A stretch of 64,000 nucleotides of DNA, taken from the NCBI RefSeq assembly GCF_007786445.1, contig NZ_VNJI01000014.1, positions 93,816 to 157,815 of the forward strand. Reading direction: 5' to 3'. Origin of the DNA: Paenibacillus cremeus. Its GTDB lineage: Bacteria > Bacillota > Bacilli > Paenibacillales > NBRC-103111. Below the pieces are notes generated by a model. The model saw only the letters and a list, made by a program, of their open reading frames with translations, did no database searches and was not told where the DNA came from. Below, piece by piece: positions 51,225-60,212 of the stretch (position 1 is the stretch's first letter; every line of letters starts with the position of its first letter). Both the position numbers and the translations under genes were made by a program.

Positions 51225-52160
51225 ATGACGCTGGCCCAGCCGGTGTACGACAGCAGGGGACGAGTGCTGCTGACCGAGGGTCGAACGATTCACCCGACGA
51301 TCGTGAGCCGGCTGAACGCGATGGGGATCCACATGCTTATCGTAGAAGACGAAGTATCCTCCGGCATTACGCTTAATGATTTGCTGGACATGCCGTCCTG
51401 GATGGATTTGGTGCAAGGGCTGCAAAGCTGCTACCGGCAGGCCAAAGACAAGAACACCATCGTGCCCAAGCAGGTGTTCGACTTGGCCGGCAAGCTGCTA
51501 AGCGAGCTTCAGCATCGGCCGGTGCTGCTGCCGGTGCCTGTTGCCTCTGCCACAGAGGAGCTCGCGCCATCCGCCCATGCCGTCAATGTTACCATCTGGT
51601 CGCTGCTCGTCGGGCGCATGCGGGGCTATACGGCATTGCAGCTTCGGGATCTTGCGGTCGGCTGTTTGCTCCACGATATCGGCAAAGCGCTGGCAACGAG
51701 CGATTCGGAGCACCCCGAAGCAGGCTTTCAGCTGATCAAGAAGCATCGGGAATTTAACCTCATGTCGGCGCATATCGCGTTTCAGCATCATGAAGCGGTA
51801 GACGGCTCCGGCTTCCCGAGGGGGATTCAAGGTGCGGCCTATCTGGAGATGGCGCAAATCTGCTCCATCGCCAATCAGTTCGAGAATAAGCTCAGCGAGA
51901 TGACGATCCCGCCGCATGAAGTGCTGGAATGGCTCATGTCGCTGTCGGGCTCGCGGTATGTCCACGAGGTCGTACAAGCGTTCAGCGTAGCTGTACCCGC
52001 TTATATGCCTGGGACGCGGATCAGGATGCAGGACGGGCGTTCAGCCGTTGTGATGAGCATCACTACCCACATGCAGCGTCCCGTCATCCGATATGAGGAT
52101 ACGCAAGAAGTGTTGTCTCTGGCCGAGCATAACTCGGTTATGATTTCTGGCATTTATTAA
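51225..52160 (+). CDS. HD-GYP domain protein, probable c-di-GMP phosphodiesterase
   Basis: 311 residues from the first ATG. The C-terminal HD-GYP domain (about 110-265) has LLHDIGKAL (about 148, metal-binding HD), SAHIAFQHHEAVDGSGFP (about 183-200; HHE and a GFP in place of GYP) and later metal residues. The N-terminal region is a small domain often found before HD-GYP. The frame stays open upstream as IRIIHISEYDERL before this ATG but contains no ATG, GTG or TTG between the stop at 51153 and 51225. GAGGG at 51174-51177 would suit an ATA at 51186, so the true start may be non-canonical. HD-GYP enzymes hydrolyse c-di-GMP; the Tyr-to-Phe change is conservative. Confidence 0.87.
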   Translation: MTLAQPVYDSRGRVLLTEGRTIHPTIVSRLNAMGIHMLIVEDEVSSGITLNDLLDMPSWMDLVQGLQSCYRQAKDKNTIVPKQVFDLAGKLLSELQHRPVLLPVPVASATEELAPSAHAVNVTIWSLLVGRMRGYTALQLRDLAVGCLLHDIGKALATSDSEHPEAGFQLIKKHREFNLMSAHIAFQHHEAVDGSGFPRGIQGAAYLEMAQICSIANQFENKLSEMTIPPHEVLEWLMSLSGSRYVHEVVQAFSVAVPAYMPGTRIRMQDGRSAVVMSITTHMQRPVIRYEDTQEVLSLAEHNSVMISGIY

Positions 52161-52191
52161 CGGTCGATAAGAAGAACCAAAGGAGAGGTCC

Positions 52192-54078
52192 ATGTTGGGA
52201 ACGATGGTACAGTGGTTTCAAAGGGTTACATTTCGAAAATTAGCTACCCGCCTCATGATAAGGACGTTAGTGATCTCGCTCGTGATCGTAGTCTCGATGT
52301 CGCTTGCATTGTTTATTCCGAACTCCGCACTGTTTCATCAACAGATTGATAAAGAGTTGGCGCTAAAGACGGAAACGATTGTTTCAAAGATGGACGAGGA
52401 GCTGCAGAAAAAGCTGGCGAAGCTGGAAACCGCTGCTAATTTGGGGCAGAATTACGGAGCGGATGAAGAGAAGCATAAGGAGCTGGCCATCGCTTTTGCA
52501 AAAGCCAATTCCGAATTCAGCGGCATGGCGTTCTCACTGGATTTGATCGGGAAGAATGCATTCTCCAGCGCATCCAGCGCAAGAATTGATATCTCCACCC
52601 GGCCTTACCTGAAGCTGATTGCAGAGGGCAAATCCGCGATTGGCGATCCGAATCCGTCGCCGTCGGATCCGTCGAAGCTGATCATTTCGCTGGCAGCCCC
52701 TTTGATGAAGGACGGTAAGCCGTTCGGCTTCTACGCGGCGGGCTACGAGATCAGTGCCGCAACCAAAAGTGTCAGCACAGCCAAAATCGGCCAATCGGGC
52801 TACGCCATCCTGCTGGACAGCAAGGGGATGATTGTCAGCCATCCGGATACTTCCTTAGTTATGAAGAAAACCATATACGATCTTGGGATTCCCGAAGTCA
52901 TCCGTGCGTTCGAATCCGCTAAAAAAGGCGAAAGCTCAAGCTATTCCTACATATATCAAGGTGTAAAGAAAATCGGCTATGCCAGCACAACGAAAAACGG
53001 GTTTGTCATTCAAATGTCCGTACCGGAGGCGGAAATCCTAGAACCGATTACCAAGATGCAACAAACCACGCTGATTACGGCATTGATCGTCATCCTTGTG
53101 TCGCTCGCGGTGACTTATGTGTTTGCCAGAAGCATTGCACGCCCGATCGTATACATCACGGACGTAGTCAAGGAACTGTCCGACGGCGACTTCCGGCCTC
53201 GGCTGCAGGTTCAATCCAAAGATGAGCTTGGCGCGCTGGCCCGGCATATGAACGAAATGCTGGAGTCGTTAACCGCCACCATTGAGCAGGTGTCTGCCGC
53301 CTCGATCAGTGTGGCTTCGTCCTCGCAGCAAATTACGGCCAGCACGGATGAAGTGGCCAAGGGCAGCGTCGATCAGGCGGACCGTGCCCGAAGTATGGCG
53401 GACCTGTTCGAGAGCCTGGAGGGCTCGATTAAACAGGTCGCGCAGATCGCAGGGCAAGCCCAGGGATTGTCTCAAGAAGCGGTGCATATCGCCAAGGAAG
53501 GCACGAGCATCATCACGCTCTCCATTGACAAGATGGAGCAGGTGAATCGCCAAATGACCTCGCTGGAGAGCGATTCGAAGCAGATCGGCAATATCATTGA
53601 AGTGATCAACGACATCGCCGAGCAGACCAATCTGCTTGCGCTCAACGCGGCGATCGAAGCGGCACGGGCGGGAGAGCAAGGCCGCGGGTTTGCGGTCGTA
53701 GCCGACGAGGTGCGCAAGCTGGCGGAGCGAAGCGGGGAAGCGACCAAGCAGATCGCGGCGATCATAGGCGGCATGCAGGTGAGCACGACCAACTGCGTGC
53801 AGGCAGTCGGCGAAGGCGTGTCGCAGTTTGCGCAAACGCGGCAATCGTTTGACAGCATCGTGACGAAGGTCAACGAGACGTCGCAGAAGGTGGAGGAGAT
53901 CGCTTCCTCCAGCGTGGAGCAAGCGTCCAAAGCGTCCGAGGTGCTGCATACGATCGAATCCGTCGCCTCCGTCAGCGAACAGGCGGCCGCAGCGGCGGAA
54001 GAGACGGCCGCGGCTACGCAAGAGCTGTCCAACCTCGCGGAGAGATTGAGCAGCTCGGTCGATCGTTTTAAGTATTAG
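52192..54078 (+). CDS. Methyl-accepting chemotaxis protein with dCache sensor
   Basis: A 628-residue transmembrane chemoreceptor: membrane helix (about 23-45), extracellular dCache_1 domain (about 48-275), second helix (about 283-305), HAMP (about 306-360) and the signalling coiled coil (about 380-625) with hairpin tip [20 protein letters not shown] (about 480). The sensor domain has the usual region for small ligands (amino acids, sugars, organic acids); the ligand cannot be named. AGGAGAGG precedes the ATG. It is followed 38 bp later by a CheY, suggesting a signalling unit with the HD-GYP protein upstream. Confidence 0.94.
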   Translation: MLGTMVQWFQRVTFRKLATRLMIRTLVISLVIVVSMSLALFIPNSALFHQQIDKELALKTETIVSKMDEELQKKLAKLETAANLGQNYGADEEKHKELAIAFAKANSEFSGMAFSLDLIGKNAFSSASSARIDISTRPYLKLIAEGKSAIGDPNPSPSDPSKLIISLAAPLMKDGKPFGFYAAGYEISAATKSVSTAKIGQSGYAILLDSKGMIVSHPDTSLVMKKTIYDLGIPEVIRAFESAKKGESSSYSYIYQGVKKIGYASTTKNGFVIQMSVPEAEILEPITKMQQTTLITALIVILVSLAVTYVFARSIARPIVYITDVVKELSDGDFRPRLQVQSKDELGALARHMNEMLESLTATIEQVSAASISVASSSQQITASTDEVAKGSVDQADRARSMADLFESLEGSIKQVAQIAGQAQGLSQEAVHIAKEGTSIITLSIDKMEQVNRQMTSLESDSKQIGNIIEVINDIAEQTNLLALNAAIEAARAGEQGRGFAVVADEVRKLAERSGEATKQIAAIIGGMQVSTTNCVQAVGEGVSQFAQTRQSFDSIVTKVNETSQKVEEIASSSVEQASKASEVLHTIESVASVSEQAAAAAEETAAATQELSNLAERLSSSVDRFKY

Positions 54079-54116
54079 GAATTTGCATTTCAAGTGTGCA
54101 AGGGAGAGGATAACCG

Positions 54117-54476
54117 ATGGCTAAAATTTTAGTAGTGGATGATGCGGGCTTCATGCGGATGATGCTGAAGGACATTTTGCAAAAAGGCGGACACGAAGTC
54201 ATTGGAGAAGCGGAGAACGGTCGTGTGGCCGTTCAGAAATATCAGGAGCTGCGCCCAGATATCGTTACGATGGACATCACCATGCCCGAGATGGAAGGGG
54301 TAGAAGCGGTTAAGGCGATCAAGAAGCAGGATTCCTCGGCCAAGATCGTCATGTGCTCCGCGATGGGGCAGCAGGCGATGGTTGTCCAAGCGATTCAGGC
54401 GGGGGCGCGCGACTTTGTTGTCAAGCCGTTCCAAGGCGATCGTGTGCTCGAGGCGGTCAACAAAGCGCTGAAGTAA
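54117..54476 (+). CDS. cheY: CheY-type single-domain response regulator
   Basis: 119 residues, one receiver domain. The acidic pair is VVDDAGFMR (Asp 9-10), the phosphoacceptor Asp is in TMDITMPEM (about residue 53), the Thr/Ser switch is in CSAMGQQ (about 82) and the Lys is in VVKPFQ (about 103). It looks like CheY that drives the flagellar switch rather than a transcription factor, as there is no DNA-binding domain. It is co-directional with the MCP 38 bp upstream. Other flagellar/chemotaxis genes (cheA, fliM) are not in the window. Confidence 0.92.
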   Translation: MAKILVVDDAGFMRMMLKDILQKGGHEVIGEAENGRVAVQKYQELRPDIVTMDITMPEMEGVEAVKAIKKQDSSAKIVMCSAMGQQAMVVQAIQAGARDFVVKPFQGDRVLEAVNKALK

Positions 54477-54724
54477 TTTTTTTGGAGATGCAGGTATAGA
54501 CCTCTTCATTCCCGGACATGCTATATTTCGACGGTGAAAAGAGAGGTGTCGTTCCGTTGAACCAAACAACGAATACTCCAAATAGGTTGTTTTTGAATCT
54601 CTAATGAAGTGAGGGGTTGTGCCGCAGAAACGTTAATGTAGTATCCGTACTGCATAGTGTATCTTAGGTAAGAACCGAGCTTTAAGATTCATGGTAATAG
54701 CCGAAAATCAATTCACCGTCAGGA
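54477..54724 (+). other. Intergenic stretch after cheY; possible small RNA or tiny peptide
   Basis: No gene of normal size. A TTG at 54557 with AGAGAGGTG upstream opens a 15-codon frame (to TAA at 54604). After it, about 120 nt of moderately GC-rich sequence leads straight into an intrinsic terminator at 54725, the layout of a small regulatory RNA or short leader with its own end. No known RNA family was recognised; T-box and GEMM riboswitch core motifs were looked for and not found. Confidence 0.3.
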
Positions 54725-54750
54725 AAGAACCCCGCAAGGGGTTCTTTTTC
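54725..54750 (+). terminator. Intrinsic terminator
   Basis: AAGAACCCC pairs with GGGGTTCTT around GCAA, followed by T. Core stem is the same as at 8047-8072. It may end the cheY transcript or a small RNA. Confidence 0.88.
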
Positions 54751-54762
54751 TTTTCGTTAGAT

Positions 54763-54810
54763 AAAAAAAGGGGGTGCCCGATGGCTTGCGTTATCCATCG
54801 AAGCACCCCT
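54763..54810 (-). terminator. Intrinsic terminator of the heme-copper-oxidase-like gene (minus strand)
   Basis: On the minus strand AGGGGTGCTTCGATGG pairs with CCATCGGGCACCCCC, followed by TTTTTT. Confidence 0.85.
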
Positions 54811-54845
54811 TGGCTATGCGCTACGTTATATAAGTTTATGTAGAC

Positions 54846-55256
54846 TTAAGCGCCGATGCTGTTGTTCTGTTCTTTCTTGGCCGAGGAGGAAGCCAGCGCG
54901 CGGAACAAATTGACGGTGAACAGCAGCACCCCGATCACCAGCAGCAGCGAGCTCACGATGACCAAAGGCAGAAGTGTTTTTTCATCGTTCGTCAGGAGCA
55001 TGACCGCAAGACCGCCTTGCATTAAAGGCAGGCAGATGTTGTGCAGCCAGAAGTGCGTCTTGGCGAGCTTCGTGTCCGCCGCTTGCGGGTAGAAGTGGTA
55101 GATGAGGCCGAACAGCGCCATGGACACCCAGCCTAGCAGGTTGAAGTGCGCGTGGACTGAGGCCAAGCGGAAGTCCTGCACAATACCCATCGTAATCCCG
55201 ATGATGACCCCGATACAGAAGTAGACCGCTGCAATTCTCAAAAAGTTTTTGGCCAT
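54846..55256 (-). CDS. Small heme-copper-oxidase-subunit-I-like membrane protein
   Basis: 136 residues with four membrane helices. It has His residues in helix settings that resemble part of subunit I of heme-copper or NO-reductase oxidases: VHAHFNLLGWVSMALFG (about 35-51) and THFWLHNICLP (about 69). A full subunit I has twelve helices, so this is a partial relative, probably a small haem- or metal-binding membrane protein. The ATG at 55256 is followed by a basic start (MAKNFLRI). No partner subunit is adjacent. The basic-acidic tail (SSAKKEQNNSIGA) is cytoplasmic or exposed. Family assignment is by resemblance. Confidence 0.7.
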   Translation of the reverse strand: MAKNFLRIAAVYFCIGVIIGITMGIVQDFRLASVHAHFNLLGWVSMALFGLIYHFYPQAADTKLAKTHFWLHNICLPLMQGGLAVMLLTNDEKTLLPLVIVSSLLLVIGVLLFTVNLFRALASSSAKKEQNNSIGA

Positions 55257-55470
55257 TGCTACTAATCCCCCCGAATACTGGATTTTCCATCAGTTATAAC
55301 TATGATGCGGTGTATACCCCTTTGCAACCGATTCGCAGGTTAAATATTGATTAATTTTTTTGGCTGCTGGCATGGATAGCGATGTGCGGATAAGCAAATC
55401 CCCAATCAGCGGGAGCAGCTCCGGCATAAAGTAGAGTAGAATGATGAACTCTGCAAAAAGAGGTGGCATC

Positions 55471-56565
55471 TTGCATATCCTGATGATTGCGCCGGAGCAA
55501 ATCCCTGTTCCGGGTGGAGGCTCTGTTGAAATTTGTATGCTAGCGATCGCCAAACGGCTTGCCCGGCGGCATCGGGTTACGATTGTTAGCCGTGTGTCCG
55601 GCCGGCTCCCCCGCAAGAGCCGGTTTGGCAATTTAACGATTGTCCGGGTAGGAACGGGCAGCCATAAAACCTATATCGCCTCGGTTCTCTCTTATATTCG
55701 CGGCAGGCATTACGATGCTATACAAGTCGATAACCGACCGTACTATATGGCGAAGGTCAAGCGGCTGTTTCCGCATACACCCGTTTCGTTGTTCTTGCAT
55801 TCCTTAACCTTTGTCCCCCGATCGAGATCGATCGCGTCAAGCCTGAAAAGCGCCAATCTGATCATCGCCAACAGCTCTTCTTTGAAAAGCAACCTGAGAG
55901 GGATGTTCCCAGGTGTTGCACACAAAATCCGCATGGTGCATCTTGGGGTTGACGCTTCCCGATTCAAGCCGGCTTCTGGGAGCTATCGTGCGGCTGGCAA
56001 ACGCAGGTATGGGCTGGGGAAGTCGTTCACGGTCCTGTTCGCAGGCCGGGTCATTCCCCGCAAAGGCGTGCCAGTGCTGATCCGGGCGGTCAGCAAGGTA
56101 CGACGGCACATTCCCGGGGCGAAGCTGGTTGTCGCCGGCAGCGCGAAGCCGGGCTATCTCGGCCAGTTGAGGGCACAAGCGCGTAGATACGGTGTGCCGA
56201 TGAAATACGTGGGCCGAATTCCGCATAGCCGGATTCATCGGCTGTACCGTATGGCCGACTGCTTCGTCTGCCCATCGCAGAAGCACGAGGCGTTCGGACT
56301 CGTCAACGTGGAGGCGATGGCATCGGGGGTACCGGTCGTAGCCTCGAACATCGGCGGCATTCGGGAGATCGTCCGGCATGCGCGTAACGGCTATCTGGTG
56401 AACCAGTACCGAAGCTCCGATACCTTCGCCCATTACATTGTGAAGATCGCCAGAAGCCGAGCGTTGGCCAAACGGCTGGGAGCCGAAGGCCGAAGGACAG
56501 TGCTGCGCAGGTTCAGCTGGAGCAGCACCGCGGCCAGACTGGTCAGCCTTTATCGCCGCAGATAA
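55471..56565 (+). CDS. GT4-family glycosyltransferase
   Basis: 364 residues from the TTG at 55471, which has AAAGAGGTGG before it and gives the family start (M)HILMIAPEQIPVPGGGSVE; ATG at 55441 would add ten residues. Two Rossmann-like domains of the GT-B fold. The C-terminal domain carries VIPRKGVPVLIRAV (about 195) and the nucleotide-sugar site KHEAFGLVNVEAMASGVPVV (about 275-295), ending in a basic helix. The family adds sugars to cell-surface polymers; the N-terminal form resembles spore-coat glycosyltransferases such as CotSA, but capsule or teichoic-acid roles are equally possible. It stands alone, terminated by the hairpin at 56599. Confidence 0.9.
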   Translation: MHILMIAPEQIPVPGGGSVEICMLAIAKRLARRHRVTIVSRVSGRLPRKSRFGNLTIVRVGTGSHKTYIASVLSYIRGRHYDAIQVDNRPYYMAKVKRLFPHTPVSLFLHSLTFVPRSRSIASSLKSANLIIANSSSLKSNLRGMFPGVAHKIRMVHLGVDASRFKPASGSYRAAGKRRYGLGKSFTVLFAGRVIPRKGVPVLIRAVSKVRRHIPGAKLVVAGSAKPGYLGQLRAQARRYGVPMKYVGRIPHSRIHRLYRMADCFVCPSQKHEAFGLVNVEAMASGVPVVASNIGGIREIVRHARNGYLVNQYRSSDTFAHYIVKIARSRALAKRLGAEGRRTVLRRFSWSSTAARLVSLYRRR

Positions 56566-56598
56566 GGTGAGGGGCCAACCCCGACTCCTTTCGCATAT

Positions 56599-56635
56599 AG
56601 CCGATTACCGTGTTCGTGCGGTGATCGGCTTTTTT
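56599..56635 (+). terminator. Intrinsic terminator after the glycosyltransferase gene
   Basis: AGCCGATTACCG pairs with CGGTGATCGGCT around an 8-nt loop, followed by T. Confidence 0.88.
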
Positions 56636-56711
56636 CGCGCATATTTTTTCGCCTGCCACTTTATACTAAAACAGACAAGATCAGACACCATTCGTGGACG
56701 GGGGAATAATT

Positions 56712-58310
56712 ATGCGCAAAAGCAGCAACATCATGGCAGCCGTCCTGATCAGCCTTGCACTTGTGATCAGCGGCTGCGCCAAAAATCAAGAGGCTCCGCC
56801 GAACAATGCGGCGTCGCCGGCGCCGAGCGGCAGCACACAGCCGAAGGATGGAGGAAGCTTAGTCATGGGTGTTAGTGACGATCCGAGGGCGATGAATCCG
56901 CTGTATGCCGGGGACCGCGTTACACTTACGATTGACCAGTCCCTGTACGCACCCTTTTTCCAGATCAATGACGGGAAGAAGACCTTTTATCTGGCGGAGA
57001 GCTTAACGCCTTCGGCGGATTTCTTGAAATATACGCTGAAGCTGAAGCCTAACCTCACCTGGCATGACGGCCAGAAGCTGACCGCAGACGACGTCGTGTT
57101 CACGATCGAGTCGATTGTCGACGAGAAGCAGCACAGCTTCTTGCGCAGCATGTTCGTGCTAGGCGGGAAGCCGGTGACGGTGAAGAAGGTCGACGATCTG
57201 ACGGTCGATTTCACGCTGCCGCAGGTGACGGCTGCTTTTGAAGGGGCGCTGGTGCAGGTGTCTCCGATTCCGAAGCATATTTTCCAAGGGGAAGCGGATC
57301 TCGAGAAGAGCGATAAGAACAACAAGCCGGTCGGCTCCGGTCCGTTCAAGTTCAAGGAGTACAAGTCGGGCGAATACGTGACTTTGGATCGTTTTGACGG
57401 CTACTTCGGCGGCAAGCCGCATTTGGATTCGGTTACCTACCGCATTGCCAAGGACACGAATGCAGCGAACCTGGCTCTGCAGAACGGCGAGATCAACCTG
57501 AAGCTGATCGACCCGCAGGACGTCAAGAAGATTACCGATACGCAAAAATTCACCACCATCGCTTATAACGAAGGCCGTTTGGCGTATATGGTGTTCAACC
57601 TGAACATCGATGTGATGAAGAAGAAGGAAGTCAGACAAGCCATCGCCTACGCGCTGGATAAGAAGGAATTGATCACCGCATCGTATACTTCGCTGGATTA
57701 TGCTGAGCCGGCTCCGTCCATTTTTACACCGGACACGCTGTACCAGGCCAAGGACGTCAACGCGTATAACACGGACGTGAATAAAGCAAAGGATCTGCTC
57801 AAAACGGCCGGAGTGGACAAGCTGAAGCTGCGTCTGGCGCACGTGAACTCGAACAAGCAGCAAACGAGCCAAGCGCTGTACATTCAACAGAAGCTAAAGG
57901 ATGTCGGCATCGAGGTGGAGATTCAAGCGCTGGATCCGGCAGCCTACTCCAATAAAACGCTGAACAAGAAAAACACCGACTTCGATCTTTCGCTCGGCGG
58001 GTACATCATGGGCTTCGAGCCGGACGCTTACAAGTCGCTCTATATGAGCAATGAAGCGTACAATTATTCCCACTATTCGAATAAGGATTTTGACGCGCTG
58101 TGGGATCAAGCGGCTGTGGAAATGGACAAGACGAAGCGCGGAGACCTGTATAAAAAGATTCAACAAACGGTAGCCGACGAAATGACGGTTTATCCGATCG
58201 CTTACACCAAATCGATTATCGCTATCGATAAGAAGTATGCTGGACTGCAGGAAGCCGTTACGAAGCCGGTAGTCATGTTCGAGGATTTGTCCAAGCTGTA
58301 TGTAAAATAA
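56712..58310 (+). CDS. Peptide ABC-transporter substrate-binding lipoprotein (OppA/DppA type)
   Basis: A 532-residue family-5 binding protein. Lipoprotein signal ends at ALVISGCAKN (Cys near residue 21) followed by a Ser/Pro/Asn linker and the fold from KDGGSLVMGVSDDPRAMNPLY. The signature region LTWHDGQKLTADDVVFTIES (about residues 113-132) and IAYALDKKEL (about 315) are typical. The ATG at 56712 is chosen because GGGGG precedes it; an in-frame GTG at 56694 lacks the signal. It is the first gene of a five-gene importer (56712-62234). Ligand: oligopeptide, dipeptide or another small solute such as nickel; not resolved. Confidence 0.93.
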   Translation: MRKSSNIMAAVLISLALVISGCAKNQEAPPNNAASPAPSGSTQPKDGGSLVMGVSDDPRAMNPLYAGDRVTLTIDQSLYAPFFQINDGKKTFYLAESLTPSADFLKYTLKLKPNLTWHDGQKLTADDVVFTIESIVDEKQHSFLRSMFVLGGKPVTVKKVDDLTVDFTLPQVTAAFEGALVQVSPIPKHIFQGEADLEKSDKNNKPVGSGPFKFKEYKSGEYVTLDRFDGYFGGKPHLDSVTYRIAKDTNAANLALQNGEINLKLIDPQDVKKITDTQKFTTIAYNEGRLAYMVFNLNIDVMKKKEVRQAIAYALDKKELITASYTSLDYAEPAPSIFTPDTLYQAKDVNAYNTDVNKAKDLLKTAGVDKLKLRLAHVNSNKQQTSQALYIQQKLKDVGIEVEIQALDPAAYSNKTLNKKNTDFDLSLGGYIMGFEPDAYKSLYMSNEAYNYSHYSNKDFDALWDQAAVEMDKTKRGDLYKKIQQTVADEMTVYPIAYTKSIIAIDKKYAGLQEAVTKPVVMFEDLSKLYVK

Positions 58311-58318
58311 AACCTTCC

Positions 58319-58350
58319 GAAAATAAGCTGACGCGTTTCAGCTTATTTTC
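58319..58350 (+). other. Stem-loop between oppA-like and oppB-like genes
   Basis: A perfect 13-bp inverted repeat, GAAAATAAGCTGA with its complement around CGCGTT, without a T run. It is more likely an mRNA-stabilising or partial-attenuation hairpin than a full terminator, keeping more of the binding protein than of the permeases. Confidence 0.7.
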
Positions 58351-58391
58351 GTTACTGTCCGCTAAGCTGCTAGAGGGGAGCAAAGGAAAGC

Positions 58392-59342
58392 ATGGTTCGT
58401 GTCATCGGGAGAAGGCTGCTCCAATCCGTACCGATGCTGCTGTTTATATCGGTTGTTTGTTTTGCTTTGATCAAATTCGCTCCCGGGGACCCGGTGCAGG
58501 CGTTCGTGACGCCGAATATGAATCCGGAGGATGTCGAGCGGATGCGGCACAGCTTGGGGCTGGACTTGCCCGGCTATGTGCAGTATTTGATATGGCTGAA
58601 AAACGTGGTCATCGGTAACTTCGGCTTTTCGCTCATCAATCACCGCCCGGTGCTGGCGCAAATCGTCGAGCGGATTCCAGCTACGGCCGGCCTCATGGGC
58701 TCCTCGATTGTTGTGGCGCTGCTGCTCGCCATCCCGCTGGGGATGCTGGCTGCGGCGAATCGCAACCGCTGGGTGGATAAGCTGCTCAACATGATCTCCT
58801 ACATCGGCATCTCGATTCCGAGCTTCTGGTTTGCGATGCTGCTGATCTACATTTTTGCCATTGAGCTGCACTTGCTGCCGAGCATGGGGATGCGAACGAT
58901 CGGCATGAGCTCGACCTGGGATATTTTGAAGCATGGGATTCTGCCTTGCATCGTGCTGAGCTTCTCGCACATTTCGATTTATATCCGTTATATTCGTTCC
59001 AACACAATCGGCCAGCTCAAAGAAGATTATGTGCAAATTCAGTACGCCTTCGGGTCGACGAAGCGGCAGATTTTATTCCGTCATGTGCTGAAAAACGTGC
59101 TGCTGCCGATCATTACGCTGCTCGGGCTGTCGCTGCCGGACCTAATCGCCGGGGCGATCATTACCGAGACGGTATTCTCATGGCCGGGCATGGGCTCGCT
59201 GGGCATTACGGCGGTGTTCGGATTCGATTATCCCATCATTATGGGTATTACACTCTTCAGCTCGCTGCTGCTGATTGTTGGCAACCTGCTGGCCGATGTG
59301 CTGTACAGCGTAGTGGATCCCCGGATTAAGGTGGCGAAGTGA
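58392..59342 (+). CDS. Peptide ABC-transporter permease (OppB/DppB type)
   Basis: A 316-residue permease with six membrane helices. The N-terminal block IGRRLLQSVPMLLFISVVCF and the early GDPVQAFVTP loop are typical of OppB/DppB; the EAA-type cytoplasmic loop is YVQIQYAFGSTKRQILFRHVL (about 213-233), which contacts the ATPases; the C-terminus ends in YSVVDPRIKVAK as in the family. AGAGGGGAGCAAAGG precedes the ATG. It starts 81 bp after the binding-protein gene and 4 bp before the OppC-type gene. Confidence 0.93.
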   Translation: MVRVIGRRLLQSVPMLLFISVVCFALIKFAPGDPVQAFVTPNMNPEDVERMRHSLGLDLPGYVQYLIWLKNVVIGNFGFSLINHRPVLAQIVERIPATAGLMGSSIVVALLLAIPLGMLAAANRNRWVDKLLNMISYIGISIPSFWFAMLLIYIFAIELHLLPSMGMRTIGMSSTWDILKHGILPCIVLSFSHISIYIRYIRSNTIGQLKEDYVQIQYAFGSTKRQILFRHVLKNVLLPIITLLGLSLPDLIAGAIITETVFSWPGMGSLGITAVFGFDYPIIMGITLFSSLLLIVGNLLADVLYSVVDPRIKVAK

Positions 59343-59346
59343 CGAT

Positions 59347-60192
59347 ATGAACAAAAGCAGATGGCGCAATTTGAAACACGAGCTGCTGGACAATAAATTC
59401 GGGCTGGCGGCCTTGGCGATCTTATTCGTTTTTGTGGTGGCGGCGGTGCTGGCCTTCTTGGCACCCCATGATCCAAACCAAATTATCGTGCAGGATCGTC
59501 TTAAGCCGCCGAGTGGGTCGCATTACTTCGGGACGGACGATTACGGCCGCGATTACTTTTCCCGGGCGTTGTACGGCGGACGCATCTCGCTGGCGGTGGG
59601 CTTTTTGGCGATGATTATCGCGACCGGCTTCGGGACGGCGGTCGGCGCGATCAGCGGGTATTTTGGCGGGAAGGTAGACAGCTTGATCATGCGGGTGGTC
59701 GATATTCTGATGTCGGTCCCTCCGTTCCTGGTGATGCTGATTCTTAGTGTCTATTTAAAGCCCGGCATTCAAAATGTCATCATTATCATCGGACTTTTAA
59801 CGTGGATGAATATTGCTCGAATCGTGCGGGCGGAGACGCTGTCGGTAAAGGAACGGGAATATGTGCTGTATGCCAAGGTTTCCGGGCAGAGCACCTTCCG
59901 CATGATTACGATGCATGTCATTCCCAGCGTACTGTCCACGATCATTGTGGCGGCGACGATCAACATCGCTTCGGCGATCCTGATGGAATCCTCGCTCAGC
60001 TTCTTGGGTCTGGGCATTCAGCAGCCTAATTCGTCCTGGGGGAGCATGCTGAACAACGCGCAGGGCTATATCAGTGAGGCGCCTTACTTGGCGCTGTTTC
60101 CGGGGTTGTTCATTTTATTGACCGTGCTGAGCTTTAATGTGCTGGGGGACATTTTCCGCGTCGCGTTCGAGCCGAAGGTCAACCAGCGATAG
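59347..60192 (+). CDS. Peptide ABC-transporter permease (OppC/DppC type)
   Basis: A 281-residue permease. After an N-terminal helix (LAALAILFVFVVAAVLAFLA, about 17-36), the OppC/DppC family motif HYFGTDDYGRDYFSR (about 58-72) lies outside the membrane, and five further helices follow. The EAA-type loop is YVLYAKVSGQSTFRMITMHV (about 173-192), and SSWGSMLNNAQG near 228-240 is typical of the family. ATG at 59347, 4 bp after the OppB-type stop, so the two are coupled. The pair forms the channel for the solute delivered by the OppA-type protein. Confidence 0.93.
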   Translation: MNKSRWRNLKHELLDNKFGLAALAILFVFVVAAVLAFLAPHDPNQIIVQDRLKPPSGSHYFGTDDYGRDYFSRALYGGRISLAVGFLAMIIATGFGTAVGAISGYFGGKVDSLIMRVVDILMSVPPFLVMLILSVYLKPGIQNVIIIIGLLTWMNIARIVRAETLSVKEREYVLYAKVSGQSTFRMITMHVIPSVLSTIIVAATINIASAILMESSLSFLGLGIQQPNSSWGSMLNNAQGYISEAPYLALFPGLFILLTVLSFNVLGDIFRVAFEPKVNQR

Positions 60193-60212
60193 AGGAACCG
60201 GGGTGAAGTGAG

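Noticed and set aside
54605..54724. Riboswitch or T-box before the terminator at 54725
   Set aside because: No T-box AGGGTGGNACCGCG box, no GEMM core, and no gene in the same direction downstream.
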